A stretch of 36,462 bases of DNA from Chloroflexota bacterium (GCA_005879655.1 VBJK01000062.1:19532-55993), one strand, 5' to 3'; shown: positions 9,812-19,124, counted from the first letter of the stretch. The notes: generated by a model from the sequence alone, not told the origin. Translations and numbers: made by a program.

Positions 9812-10867
9812 ATGGAACAATTAGCCTCCCTGACTACAGGCTACACACCCGATCCTGCCAAGGAACAGCAGGAGCTTACATATTATGACTACCCTGTGCT
9901 GAAAGCTCCTTTCTGGCGCTGGGAAATTATCTGGTACTTCTTTCTAGGTGGCCTGGCAGCTGGCTGTTACGTGATTGCCAGCATCGCCTCGCTCTTTGGC
10001 AGCAAAGAAGACCGCATTGTGACACGTACAGGCTATTACTTATCACTGCTAGCACTGTTGCCCTGTCCTGCACTCTTGATTAAAGATCTAGGCAGGCCAG
10101 AACGCTTCTTAAACATGTTACGCATTTTTAAGTTGAAGTCAGCAATGTCAATGGGTGTGTGGAGCCTGCTGAGCTTCTCGCTATTTAGTGGCGTAACTGC
10201 AACCATTCAGGCCGCACGAGATGGCTTATTGGGTAAATGGTGGGGTGCGAAGTTACTCGCGGCATTGCCACAAAAGCTGTTGGCATTACTCGGTAGCCCA
10301 TTTGCAGTCTTTCTGGGCGGTTATACTGGTGTGTTGTTAGCGGCAACCAGTGTGCCACTCTGGTCACGTAGTAAGCATCTGGGGGCCATCTTTGTTTCCT
10401 CAGCCATTTCTACCAGTGCAGCATTGATCTCGTTTGTGCTGCGTATTGTGGGTGCTCCGGCAAAGACACTACACAAGTTGGAGCAAATGGAATGGCTAGC
10501 TCTGCTCGTTGAGATGGGTGAGCTACTGATATTCTTACGTGGTTCTGGTCGTGCGGCACGTGCCCTCGTCGGTACTGGTCCTAACGAGCATGGATATACT
10601 TTCTGGCGTTTCATGTTCGGTGGAGGTTTAGTCTTGCCCTGGCTGTTACAGACGTTGTTGCTGCTCGGACGACGCTCTCATGGTGCAAAGCGTAGACTCA
10701 AGCAAAAAGATGGTGTGAAGAGTACTCAAAGGCAAAGAGGTGGCATTGGGCTGTTGATCTCGCTGTTGGTGCTGATGGGGGGGTATTTTTTGCGGCGTAC
10801 GATGATTGAGGGGGGGAGGTCGTCGAGTAGGGATGGGCGGGTAGCGTTGTGGCATGGGAGGGGGTGA
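9812..10867 (+). CDS. nrfD: NrfD-type membrane anchor of formate dehydrogenase
   Basis: A polytopic protein of about 350 residues with the N-terminal signature of NrfD/PsrC quinone-reactive anchors (APFWRWEIIWYFFLGGLAAG) and about eight membrane helices. It replaces the cytochrome b subunit FdnI of E. coli-type enzymes and would pass electrons to the quinone pool, probably without heme. ATG 9812 is preferred because GAGAGGG sits nine bases upstream; an ATG at 9794 overlaps the previous stop and would add six residues. The C-terminal ~60 residues are basic and Gly/Arg-rich after the last helix. It is the last gene of the operon. Confidence 0.87.
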   Translation: MEQLASLTTGYTPDPAKEQQELTYYDYPVLKAPFWRWEIIWYFFLGGLAAGCYVIASIASLFGSKEDRIVTRTGYYLSLLALLPCPALLIKDLGRPERFLNMLRIFKLKSAMSMGVWSLLSFSLFSGVTATIQAARDGLLGKWWGAKLLAALPQKLLALLGSPFAVFLGGYTGVLLAATSVPLWSRSKHLGAIFVSSAISTSAALISFVLRIVGAPAKTLHKLEQMEWLALLVEMGELLIFLRGSGRAARALVGTGPNEHGYTFWRFMFGGGLVLPWLLQTLLLLGRRSHGAKRRLKQKDGVKSTQRQRGGIGLLISLLVLMGGYFLRRTMIEGGRSSSRDGRVALWHGRG

Positions 10868-11282
10868 AGAATTGGTGGGGATACTCTTCTTTTGCTCATC
10901 TGCAACTCCTTGCGAATGTCTCATCAAACCGAAGGTTTTCGAGACCCCTCATTCTTTAGCACCACTTATTCTACAACACCCAATTCCAAAGCTAACAATT
11001 GCAGACTCAAGCAAATAGCACAGCTACACTATCGCAAAGATCTGCCCCACAGACACCCTCAAACTAGGCAACACCCGCGAAGACACAAGCGCATTCCCCT
11101 GAAAAACGCCGAATGCATGATATGTACCGCCCTCTAGTGAGAACACCTCAATTCATCACCTCATAACGCTTTCCATCGTCTACGAGAGCATATTCTTTTT
11201 GTTCGCCCACAACGTAGAAATGTTGAACACCATGTTTTTAGACACGCACAAGAGCAGAAGTAAGATCATAAGGAAACATTTG
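10868..11282. other. Intergenic region with possible terminator
   Basis: The stretch between the formate dehydrogenase operon and the TerC gene has one terminator-like hairpin at 10918-10945: GTCTC/GAGAC outside, AAACC-GAA-GGTTT inside, then a weak pyrimidine-rich tail. I looked for a yybP-ykoY (Mn) riboswitch, which often precedes TerC genes, and could not recognise one by eye. Small frames here lack ribosome binding sites and protein-like composition. Confidence 0.35.
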
Positions 11283-12212
11283 ATGCTTGCAGAGAATCTC
11301 TGGTTATGGGTAGGATTTAATCTCTTCGTCCTGGCAATGCTGGCACTTGACCTTGGTGTGTTTCATCGCCAAGCGCATGATATCTCGATCAAAGAGGCAT
11401 TGCTATGGAGCGTCCTGTGGATTGGGCTGGCAATGGTTTTCAATGCTGGCTTGTACTTCTTTAGCGGGCCAGAGCTTGCATTACAATTTTTCACAGGTTA
11501 TCTGATCGAAAAATCACTCAGTGTTGATAACATCTTCGTCTTTGTATTGCTCTTTACCTCCTTTCAGGTACCATCAGCTGCCCAACACCGGATACTTTTC
11601 TGGGGTGTGCTGGGCGCAATTGTGATGCGCGGCATTCTGATTGCACTGGGCACGGTGCTGCTAGCAACGTTCCACTGGGTGATGTACCTGTTTGGCGGCT
11701 TTCTGATCGTTACAGGGCTGAGAATGGCATTCCATAAGGACGCAGAGGTGCATCCAGAGAAGAATCCACTACTGAAACTTGTACGTCGTATCCTACCTGT
11801 TACTGATGATTATGATGGTCAACGTTTCGTTGTGCGCAAGTCAGGACAATTGTTAGTTACGCCATTGTTACTTGTTTTAGTGGCAGTTGAGACAACTGAC
11901 TTGATCTTTGCTCTGGACTCGATTCCTGCGATCTTTGCAGTTACCGCTGATCCGTTTATTGTCTATACGTCAAATGTCTTTGCGATCCTTGGTTTGCGTT
12001 CACTCTACTTTGTCTTTGCAGACGCGATAGGCAAGTTCTACTACCTCAAGCTAGGGTTAGCAGTGATTCTGTGCTTCGTCGGTGCAAGAATGGTGCTGGC
12101 GGATAGCTATCATATTCCCACACCTCTCGCTCTAATCGTAATTGCGGTAATACTTGCCGCTGCGCTTGTAGCTTCAGTTATGCGGGCACGGCGAGAGGGA
12201 ACAGAGAAGTAG
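11283..12212 (+). CDS. TerC family integral membrane protein
   Basis: A 309-residue protein with about nine membrane helices and the TerC/Alx signatures: FTGYLIEKSLSVDNIFVFVL near residue 75 and VAVETTDLIFALDSIPAIFA near 205. The acidic residues in these helices are the presumed metal-binding sites. Alx-type members export Mn2+; others act with secreted metalloenzymes. ATG 11283 is preferred because AGGAAA lies about seven bases upstream and the protein then starts MLAENLWLWVGF like its relatives; in-frame upstream starts (11199, 11220, 11232) add a basic tail without a convincing ribosome binding site. A DedA family gene follows 79 bases downstream. No tellurite-resistance cluster is present. 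Confidence 0.87.
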   Translation: MLAENLWLWVGFNLFVLAMLALDLGVFHRQAHDISIKEALLWSVLWIGLAMVFNAGLYFFSGPELALQFFTGYLIEKSLSVDNIFVFVLLFTSFQVPSAAQHRILFWGVLGAIVMRGILIALGTVLLATFHWVMYLFGGFLIVTGLRMAFHKDAEVHPEKNPLLKLVRRILPVTDDYDGQRFVVRKSGQLLVTPLLLVLVAVETTDLIFALDSIPAIFAVTADPFIVYTSNVFAILGLRSLYFVFADAIGKFYYLKLGLAVILCFVGARMVLADSYHIPTPLALIVIAVILAAALVASVMRARREGTEK

Positions 12213-12291
12213 AGATAGAAGAAACGCCAGTCATGTCAATTACGTCAAAAAGATAGGAAGACCTGTATAAGCAACGAGATTGGAAGAAAAC

Positions 12292-12975
12292 ATGCCAACA
12301 CTGCCTGTGGATGAATGGCTCAAGCAACTAAGTGGACTCTACAATTCATATGGCTATCTGATTGTGTTCTTAGGGACTCTGGGTGAGAATACTGCGTTCC
12401 TCGGTTTTCTCCTGCCTGGTAACTCATTAGCATTATTGGCGGCTGTTTATGCTCGTCGGGGTACCCTCAACCTTGGCTGGGTAATCCTACTTGCCTCGCT
12501 CGGTACTGTGCTTGGTTATCATGTTGACTACCTCTTTGGGCGCTTTGTGCTGTCTCGTGGTGCGCATCGCTGGAGCACTAGTAAGCTGGGGCGTCGCATG
12601 AGGCTGGCCGGCCGGGTACGTTTAGCCCAGATGTTCGTCAAGAAACATGGTGGGAAAGCTATTCTTATCTCACATATTGTCGGGCAACTCAGATCTTTTG
12701 TGGCATTGGGCGCTGGTATGAGCAAGATGGACTATCGGCGCTTTCTGACGTATGAGCTGGTAGCCGCGTTTTTATGGAATACTGCCTTCTGCTTGCTAGG
12801 GTATCTACTAGCGGGGGAAGTTGAGCGCATACGGGTACTGATTGAGAGGATGGGTTGGGTGCTTCTGGGCATCGTCGTGCTTTTGCTGCTTGTCAGACAA
12901 TTCTTTAAGCGGTATTGGAGACAGCGTGTCAAGCGAGGCCGTCTTAAAGGCCATGTGCTGAACGAGGAGCGTTAG
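12292..12975 (+). CDS. DedA family membrane protein
   Basis: A 227-residue DedA/SNARE-associated-type protein. ENTAFLGFLLPGNSLALLAA is the reentrant-helix motif with the conserved E-x(8)-PG pattern, and GKAILISHIVGQLRSFVALG is the second motif, where the usual FxRFxPxxR is changed to SHIVGQLRS with the conserved Arg kept. Members include undecaprenyl-phosphate and phospholipid flippases. ATG 12292 is preferred, with GGAAG just upstream; a TTG at 12280 is the alternative. The C-terminus is strongly basic. It may be co-transcribed with the TerC gene. Confidence 0.85.
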   Translation: MPTLPVDEWLKQLSGLYNSYGYLIVFLGTLGENTAFLGFLLPGNSLALLAAVYARRGTLNLGWVILLASLGTVLGYHVDYLFGRFVLSRGAHRWSTSKLGRRMRLAGRVRLAQMFVKKHGGKAILISHIVGQLRSFVALGAGMSKMDYRRFLTYELVAAFLWNTAFCLLGYLLAGEVERIRVLIERMGWVLLGIVVLLLLVRQFFKRYWRQRVKRGRLKGHVLNEER

Positions 12976-13098
12976 TGGGTTGACTGATACGTCCTGTATT
13001 GATGAGATACAGTTCAACTTTTTCGCTAACGTTTCGTACATGTGAGCAACCATGGTAGACAAACGCAGAATCACTGTAGGCAGAGAAAGGCAGCGCGT

Positions 13099-15699
13099 AT
13101 GGAGCAGTCACCTAAGACTGGTAGCACTGAGACCCGCTATCGAGGCATTACCGCCAAGCTGACAGCGGATGACCCCCAGGATGATAGAGCAGAGCAAACA
13201 AATACAGATAGTTCCCTTAACGGGGACGCGCAAGCGGAAGAAAAAAAGGGACCAGAGAGCCTGCAACTGACCGTTGTTGAAGGTTCTCAAGTTGGACGCG
13301 GTGTGGCACGTATTGATCCGCACAATATCGTTAGTCTGGGATGTCAACCGGGCGATATTGTACTGATTACGGGGCGACGCACAACGGCGGCAAAGGTTAT
13401 ACCGGGGGCACTGGCTGATCGCGGGCAACAGAATATTCAGATGGATAGCCAGGTACGCCAGAATAGCTCGTCAGGGCTGGGAGAGCGCGTTACCATTCGC
13501 AAAGCGAGAGTGCGTACAGCTGAGAAGATTACGCTCTTACCACTCAGCGTGGGTGCTCCCATACAAGAAACTGATCTACAATATATTGCCCGCTATCTCG
13601 TTGGTCTACCAGTAACTATTGGCGATCTGCTACGCGTCGGTACACCAGGGACAGCCCCACGCGAGTTTCTGATCATCAGCACAACGCCAGCCACGCCGAG
13701 TTACACACTGCGCAAGAAAAATACTGATCATCTGCCGATTGCGCAACTAGGGGAGCCAGAGCATGAAGTAGAGGCGGTACTGGTACAGCCCGGTACCGTG
13801 GTACGGGCACAAGCACGTGGCGCTACCAGTCATAGACCGGGACGGGTCAGCTATGAAGACATTGGCGGTCTGGGCAAAGAACTACAGCGCATTCGTGAGA
13901 TGATTGAGCTGCCAATCAAATATCCGGCGGTCTTTGATCGTCTTGGAGTGGAGCCTCCCAAGGGTGTCTTGCTCTATGGCCCGCCTGGCACAGGGAAAAC
14001 GCTCATTGCACGCGTCGTAGCGGCTGAGACTAATGCGGCATTCTTCGTGATCAATGGGCCAGAAATTATCAATAAATTCTATGGCGAGAGCGAGTCGCGG
14101 TTACGCAACGTCTTTCAGGAGGCGCAACGTCAGGCTCCCAGCATCATCTTTATCGATGAGTTGGATGCGCTTGCTCCTAAGAGAGCCGAAACTGGCGGCG
14201 AAGTCGAGCGGCGCATCGTGGGACAGCTGCTCGCATTGATGGACGGATTGACTTCTCGTGGACAGATCGTCTTGATTGGTGCCACGAACCAGCCCAATGC
14301 GCTCGATCCAGCAATACGCCGACCGGGACGTTTTGATCGTGAGATCGTACTACGCGTCCCTGATGCGCGTGGCCGCATAGAGATCCTGCGTATTCATAGT
14401 CGGGATGCCGCGCTGGCCGGTGATATTGATTTTGCACGCCTGGCACAGCTCACGCCAGGCTTTGTAGGCGCGGACCTGGAGGCGCTCTGCCGGGAAGCGG
14501 CGATGATTGCATTACGGCGTGTCTTGCCGCATATCGACTATCAGCGTAGCTACATTCCCTATGAGACGCTGGTCAACATGAGCATTACCATGGCAGATTT
14601 TCAGGCCGCCCTGCGCGAAATAGAGCCATCAACTACGCGTGAAGTATACGTTGAGGTGAGCGAAACTTCATGGAACGATATCGGTGGCCTGGAAGAAATC
14701 AAACAGTCGCTGACCGAAGGCGTGGAATGGCCTTTGCGCTTCCCCGATATCTATGCTAATGCGAAAGTCGAGCCACCACGCGGCGTCCTGTTATCGGGAC
14801 CGCCTGGATCGGGGAAAACGTTGATGGCCCGCGCATTAGCCAATCAATGCGACTCTAGTTTCATCTCAGTCAAAGGGCCGGAGCTGTTATCCAAGTGGGT
14901 GGGTGAGTCAGAAAAGGGTGTGCGCGAGGTCTTCCGCCGTGCCAAGCAAGCAGCACCTTGTATTGTCTTCTTTGATGAGCTAGATGCGCTCGCACCCAGA
15001 CGTGGTAGTGCTGCCGATAGTAACGTGGGTGATCGTGTAATTGCCCAGTTACTGACCGAGATGGATGGTATTGAAGGGCGAGAAGGTGTGATTGTGCTCG
15101 CCGCCACCAACCGGCCAGAACTCATTGACCCGGCGCTCCTACGGCCAGGGCGTTTCGACCTAGTGGTGGAATTACGCCATCCCAACGAAGAGGAGCGGCG
15201 TGCAATCTTCGCTGTCCATTTGCGTAACCGACCCCTGGCCCCACAAATTACTGTTGAGGAACTGGCCAAACTCACGCCAGGACGTAGTGGTGCCGATATC
15301 GATGCTATCTGTCGTCGTGCAGCCCTGCTGGCATTGCGCGAGTGGATTGCACCAAGGCTGCAACTGGGACAGGTTCATGTAACGGAAGAGCCGCTAGCAG
15401 CAGTAAACACGGCAGATCTTGCGCCAGCTACGAGCAATACCGAGCCAGACTCTGAGCAAGTAGCGACGGGAGCAGTGCCCCAGGTGCCAGCTGCACGCTT
15501 CCAGATCCAGCCAGAGCATTTTGCACGAGCCATAGATGAACAAAGGGAGCGCTATGCTGTACAGGAAGAGGCGGAAGAGGAACAGACACGTCTGGCACGA
15601 GGACGCCAGCGTTTGTTAGAGATGGCGGCAGACCAGGAGGAAAAACCAGCACTAAACGGTTTTCGTCTCTGGCTCGCTCGCCTCTTCGGTCTTGTTTAA
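13099..15699 (+). CDS. CDC48/VAT-like double AAA+ ATPase
   Basis: An 866-residue protein with the full CDC48/p97/VAT layout. After a ~50-residue acidic, disordered start comes the N domain (double-psi barrel and four-stranded barrel, ~residues 50-250; VVEGSQVGRGVARID, then PGDIVLITG). D1 has Walker A GPPGTGKT (294-301) and Walker B IIFIDELDAL (catalytic E354). D2 has Walker A GPPGSGKT (567-574) and Walker B FFDELDAL (E627). Both domains carry arginine-finger motifs (RRPGRFD, LRPGRFD). A ~60-residue linker and basic C-terminus follow. These hexamers unfold or extract proteins for degradation. ATG 13099 is favoured by AGAAAGG eight bases upstream; GTG 13042 is the alternative. No proteasome or adaptor gene is next to it. 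Confidence 0.9.
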   Translation: MEQSPKTGSTETRYRGITAKLTADDPQDDRAEQTNTDSSLNGDAQAEEKKGPESLQLTVVEGSQVGRGVARIDPHNIVSLGCQPGDIVLITGRRTTAAKVIPGALADRGQQNIQMDSQVRQNSSSGLGERVTIRKARVRTAEKITLLPLSVGAPIQETDLQYIARYLVGLPVTIGDLLRVGTPGTAPREFLIISTTPATPSYTLRKKNTDHLPIAQLGEPEHEVEAVLVQPGTVVRAQARGATSHRPGRVSYEDIGGLGKELQRIREMIELPIKYPAVFDRLGVEPPKGVLLYGPPGTGKTLIARVVAAETNAAFFVINGPEIINKFYGESESRLRNVFQEAQRQAPSIIFIDELDALAPKRAETGGEVERRIVGQLLALMDGLTSRGQIVLIGATNQPNALDPAIRRPGRFDREIVLRVPDARGRIEILRIHSRDAALAGDIDFARLAQLTPGFVGADLEALCREAAMIALRRVLPHIDYQRSYIPYETLVNMSITMADFQAALREIEPSTTREVYVEVSETSWNDIGGLEEIKQSLTEGVEWPLRFPDIYANAKVEPPRGVLLSGPPGSGKTLMARALANQCDSSFISVKGPELLSKWVGESEKGVREVFRRAKQAAPCIVFFDELDALAPRRGSAADSNVGDRVIAQLLTEMDGIEGREGVIVLAATNRPELIDPALLRPGRFDLVVELRHPNEEERRAIFAVHLRNRPLAPQITVEELAKLTPGRSGADIDAICRRAALLALREWIAPRLQLGQVHVTEEPLAAVNTADLAPATSNTEPDSEQVATGAVPQVPAARFQIQPEHFARAIDEQRERYAVQEEAEEEQTRLARGRQRLLEMAADQEEKPALNGFRLWLARLFGLV

Positions 15700-15709
15700 T
15701 GTAAGAAGT

Positions 15710-15799
15710 CAGGAGAAGTAAAAGAGGTTGGTACCAGGGGGAAACGATGGGGAGATCTCCATCGTTTCCCCCTGGTACCAACCTCTTTTACTTCTCCTG
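15710..15799. terminator. 41-bp perfect inverted repeat (giant hairpin)
   Basis: The left arm (15710-15750) and right arm (15759-15799) are perfectly complementary over 41 bp, with an 8-base loop (ggagatct). It begins 10 bases after the ATPase stop. The outer stem has A-rich then T-rich stretches (agtaaaagagg / cctcttttact), so it could terminate in both directions, although no U-tract follows the stem. The stem is far longer than a normal intrinsic terminator. Confidence 0.7.
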
Positions 15800-16024
15800 G
15801 AGTAGCAAGGATAAAAGGGAATGAGCAGTACCTCACTTAACAATAAGATAATTGTTCTCCTTTGGCTACAATATTTGCTGAAGAGACCACAAATGCGTTA
15901 TTATTAATAGGAAAGTTGCTTATTGGGGGGGACTAGATAGCACTATAAAGACGATTATGCACTATGTTCTGAAGCCGAGCCGTAATCATACTACCCTTGC
16001 ATTAGTATTGTAGGTACTACGTAC

Positions 16025-16053
16025 TTACAATAGATAGGCGACTATGCTATAAT
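16025..16053 (+). promoter_or_regulatory. Sigma-70-type promoter of the 16095/16482 operon
   Basis: TTACAA (16025-16030), a 17-base spacer and a perfect TATAAT (16048-16053). The predicted transcript starts near 16060, about 35 bases before ATG 16095. The 15800-16020 stretch before it is AT-rich and holds nothing else I can support. Confidence 0.7.
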
Positions 16054-16094
16054 GAAAGATGGAGAGCGTATATTAGAGCGAAGGGAGCAAAAAA

Positions 16095-16472
16095 ATGTCT
16101 TTCAATGCTGACCATTCCTCTTCCGTCTCCCGTGAGCAAGTTACAGAGGCGTACCTGAAGGCGATACGGTTGATCGATGAGCGAGTAGCCCCTTTTTTGG
16201 GGAGAGCGACAACGAGGGTCCTGGTACAAGGTGCAGCCAAAAGAATTGTCGATACATATCCATTTTTAGCGTGTCTTGTTAAACGGCCTTATACTGAAGT
16301 TGTCCCATCCGTCATCCAAGAACATCTAGCAGGCGTTAGTTCAACAGAGCTTACGGCAGGCTTGAATGCGTTATTGGATGAGTGTTTTGCTGGATTGAGG
16401 GAATTGACAGGTGATCTGATCGTCCCCCCACTCCACGATGAAATCATACATCATTTAAGAGAGTTACAGTAA
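16095..16472 (+). CDS. Small protein encoded with a sensor kinase, function unknown
   Basis: A 125-residue soluble, mostly helical protein starting MSFNADHSSSVSREQVTEAY, with a ribosome binding site (GAAGGGAG) well placed before ATG. It has no membrane segment and no motif I recognise. It ends nine bases before the kinase gene and shares its promoter, so the two are almost certainly one operon, and it may modulate the kinase or act in its pathway. Helices around VLVQGAAKRIVDTYPFLACL and TELTAGLNALLDECFAGLRE suggest a small helical bundle. Confidence 0.75.
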   Translation: MSFNADHSSSVSREQVTEAYLKAIRLIDERVAPFLGRATTRVLVQGAAKRIVDTYPFLACLVKRPYTEVVPSVIQEHLAGVSSTELTAGLNALLDECFAGLRELTGDLIVPPLHDEIIHHLRELQ

Positions 16473-16481
16473 GGGAACGAC

Positions 16482-18263
16482 ATGGAGAGCAGCGTGCAAT
16501 CGGAGTCAGAAGTTACAGATAGCGCGTACCGCTCCTCTCATATACACAGCGCGGATCGTCTAGCGACGATCCGCCAAGAATTGCAATATATTAACGACAT
16601 CGGGAAGCGGTTCGTCGCTGCATTTGATCGTTTTCAAGTCCATCGTGCACTCTTGGCCGCCTTGCAAGAACTCTACAGTTTTTCGGCCTGTTGTATTCTG
16701 CTCAAAGGCGATCCTTCCTATGAGCTGTTTATTATTCCCTCCTATCCGCTGAGTTCTGAGTTTCTTGAAGCAATGATTCAGCGGATTGCCAGTGTTGCTA
16801 CGTTCATCGACTTTGCCCCGCTTGATCCTGAGCAACTGGCCAAGACCGCCTATTTGGATGCGCCAGATGATCTCCCTCGCTCGTATGCAAAACGGGAAAC
16901 TCCAGCAAAAGAAGAGATAGGATCATTCCTCAATATTCCTCTGACGGTTGAGAACCGCATTATTGGCATGTTGAGCCTGTTCGATGAGCAAACAGACACC
17001 TTTGACACCGATCTGTTGCAGCTCACGACAATGATCGCTGACTATGCAGCGGTTGCGCTGGAGAATGTGCGTCTGCGCGAGCGGGAAAATGCATTATGGC
17101 GGCAAGCTGAATTTGAGCGCCAGCGTCTGGAACTCATTATCAGGAGTATGGCGGAAGGCTTGCTGATCACGGATAGGGAAGGGGCTATCATCTCGCTGAA
17201 TCATTCAGCGCAGCAAATGCTTATACAAGGGCAGGCCAGTGTGAAACTACAGGTGCCCTTGCGCAGATTGGCTACGGAGACCGACGCTGCACCCTGGCTA
17301 CCACGGTTGGCAGAGATCATTGAGCAGGCGCTACGTGGTAAAACGGTGACGAATCAGGAATTAATCATTAGTTTAAGTGGCGAGACCGTTCCTCTGACGC
17401 TCAATATCAGTGCGGCACCACTGCCCGACGCCAATAGTGTGCCCAAACGTCCAATCGGCGTTGTGGCTGTGTTGAATGATGTCACCTCAATTAAACAGAT
17501 TGAGCGACTCAAAGACGAGTTTGTCTCGATTGTTTCGCACGAGTTACGCACACCATTAACGGCAATTAAGGGATATGCGCAACATCTGGTACGGCGTATC
17601 GAACGCCGCCTGCGTAAAATTCGTGATGCGTTACCAAAGGGCACGCCACCTGTCGCCGAGCCGCCGGAGAGCTATGATCTGCGCAGCCTGAATATTATCC
17701 AGAGCCAGAGTGAACATCTAGAGCGGCTGGTCAATGATCTGCTTGATCTTTCAAAAGTGCAATGGGGTAATCTTGACCTTAATATAGAGCCTTTCCATCT
17801 AGCGGACCTCTTAGCTGAAAGCGTACGCTCTACCCAGGCCAGTGCCGAGCAACATACGATCAGGCTGGATATCCAGACACAAGATACCAGCATCCTCGCC
17901 GACCGCATACGTATAAGTCAGGTAGTTGGCAACATCCTAGACAACGCCATCAAATATTCCCCACATGGCGGCGAGGTGACTATACGGCTACAAGTACAGG
18001 ATGGTGATTATCTGGTCAGCATTATTGACCAGGGTATAGGGGTGAGTCCGCAACATTACGACCATATTTTTGAACGCTTCTACCGGGTACATAATACCGC
18101 CAGTCGTCAATATTCGGGCATTGGCCTGGGCTTGTATGTCGCAAAGGGTATTGTTGACAAGCATGGTGGGCGCATCTGGTTTACGAATAACCAGAGTATA
18201 GGCACAACCTTTTATTTTAGCCTGCCGCGCCGCCCGTCTACTCAGCAACGGGCTGGGGATTAA
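16482..18263 (+). CDS. GAF-PAS sensor histidine kinase
   Basis: A 593-residue cytoplasmic kinase without membrane segments. Residues ~36-205 form a GAF domain (IGKRFVAAFDRF ... IGSFLNIPLTVENRIIGMLS), ~212-335 a PAS domain (IIRSMAEGLLITDREGAIIS), then HisKA with phosphoacceptor H353 (SIVSHELRTPLTAIKGY). HATPase_c has an N-box (NILDNAIKYSP), G1 (DQGIGV), an F-box region (FERFYRV) and G2 (GIGLGLYVAKGI). A ~35-residue charged/Pro-rich insertion splits the two HisKA helices (RRLRKIRDALPKGTPPVAEP). No response regulator is adjacent. The TAA (18261-18263) overlaps the stop of the opposing gene by three bases. Confidence 0.92.
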   Translation: MESSVQSESEVTDSAYRSSHIHSADRLATIRQELQYINDIGKRFVAAFDRFQVHRALLAALQELYSFSACCILLKGDPSYELFIIPSYPLSSEFLEAMIQRIASVATFIDFAPLDPEQLAKTAYLDAPDDLPRSYAKRETPAKEEIGSFLNIPLTVENRIIGMLSLFDEQTDTFDTDLLQLTTMIADYAAVALENVRLRERENALWRQAEFERQRLELIIRSMAEGLLITDREGAIISLNHSAQQMLIQGQASVKLQVPLRRLATETDAAPWLPRLAEIIEQALRGKTVTNQELIISLSGETVPLTLNISAAPLPDANSVPKRPIGVVAVLNDVTSIKQIERLKDEFVSIVSHELRTPLTAIKGYAQHLVRRIERRLRKIRDALPKGTPPVAEPPESYDLRSLNIIQSQSEHLERLVNDLLDLSKVQWGNLDLNIEPFHLADLLAESVRSTQASAEQHTIRLDIQTQDTSILADRIRISQVVGNILDNAIKYSPHGGEVTIRLQVQDGDYLVSIIDQGIGVSPQHYDHIFERFYRVHNTASRQYSGIGLGLYVAKGIVDKHGGRIWFTNNQSIGTTFYFSLPRRPSTQQRAGD

Positions 18264-18778
18264 AGCGCTTGTAGTAGCTCGGTAGGGTTGGTATGAAAAT
18301 GGTCAACCAGATACGTGTAACCAAAGGGCGTAAAGTGGATTCTTGCCCAGGTAGCGCGCAACCAGCGCATACTGCGTAGAATACGAGCCTCTCCCCACAA
18401 TGGGTACCGTAGGTCCCGTAAGGCATTAACGATATCGCCGCTACTGGCAATGATGACACCACAGACCAGGATCACCACTTGGGCCCCTGGAGAGTATGGC
18501 AAAGCGACTGGACTGAGTTCGGTAAAGAGTCCAACATAGAGGATCGTGCTGGATACTAACGCTGGACACGCTACCGTGAACCAGATATACCACGTTGCTG
18601 GTTCATAAACGACCATCAATGTCACACCTAATGGGCCAATCCCCCAGCCAATCAAAGGTTCACGTTTTATGACCATCACCAGTACATGGGTACACCGAGA
18701 GAGTACTATCCATAACACTAAGAGGAGACACAGACCCAGTGGATTAAGAATGTGTATACTACTCACTATACCTAGCAT
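18260..18778 (-). CDS. Small membrane protein of unknown function
   Basis: A 172-residue protein with four hydrophobic segments in the first ~120 residues and a basic, aromatic C-terminal tail (RSMRWLRATWARIHFTPFGY). The ATG at 18776-18778 has GAGGGG upstream and a strong promoter ~80 bases further up. The stop codon shares bases with the stop of the convergent kinase gene, leaving no room for a terminator between them. The family is not recognised. Confidence 0.65.
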   Translation of the reverse strand: MLGIVSSIHILNPLGLCLLLVLWIVLSRCTHVLVMVIKREPLIGWGIGPLGVTLMVVYEPATWYIWFTVACPALVSSTILYVGLFTELSPVALPYSPGAQVVILVCGVIIASSGDIVNALRDLRYPLWGEARILRSMRWLRATWARIHFTPFGYTYLVDHFHTNPTELLQAL

Positions 18779-18858
18779 GCCATCTACCCCTCACCGAATG
18801 GTGGGAAGGAAACCCTGACTGCAAGAGACAGGGCATCGAACGAACATCATCATTCTAT

Positions 18859-18887
18859 ATTATAAGAAATTGTCGTCTGTTACGCAA
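18859..18887 (-). promoter_or_regulatory. Promoter of the 18778 gene
   Basis: Read on the minus strand: TTGCGT (18882-18887), a 17-base spacer and a perfect TATAAT (18859-18864). The start would be about 70 bases upstream of the ATG. Apart from this and a weak CCCTG/CAGGG hairpin near 18815-18835, I see nothing in the 18779-19124 gap. Confidence 0.6.
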
Positions 18888-19124
18888 TTCATTGAGCCAA
18901 TAGTTATTTTACTCGTGCCATCTCTGCTCACTTACTCAAGAGCGAATACACAATAGTCTGAAGTTGCCACCGTTGTAGGGTAAAATTGCTTGTCCTGATG
19001 AGCCAAGCTGCTTTTAGGTACTTATACAGGCTGAACCAAAAGAACTTTTTGGTATACATATTATTACGAGGTACACCATGGCAGAAGATACATGAAGGAA
19101 ATACAATAGAGTATAGATGAGAGG

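Noticed and set aside
10646..10927. Pro-rich minus-strand open frame over the nrfD 3' end
   Set aside because: It is the antisense shadow of a Gly/Arg-rich plus-strand end, with no start signals.
10868..11282. yybP-ykoY manganese riboswitch upstream of the TerC gene
   Set aside because: I could not find the conserved paired loops by eye; only a terminator-like hairpin is visible. A covariance search would settle it.
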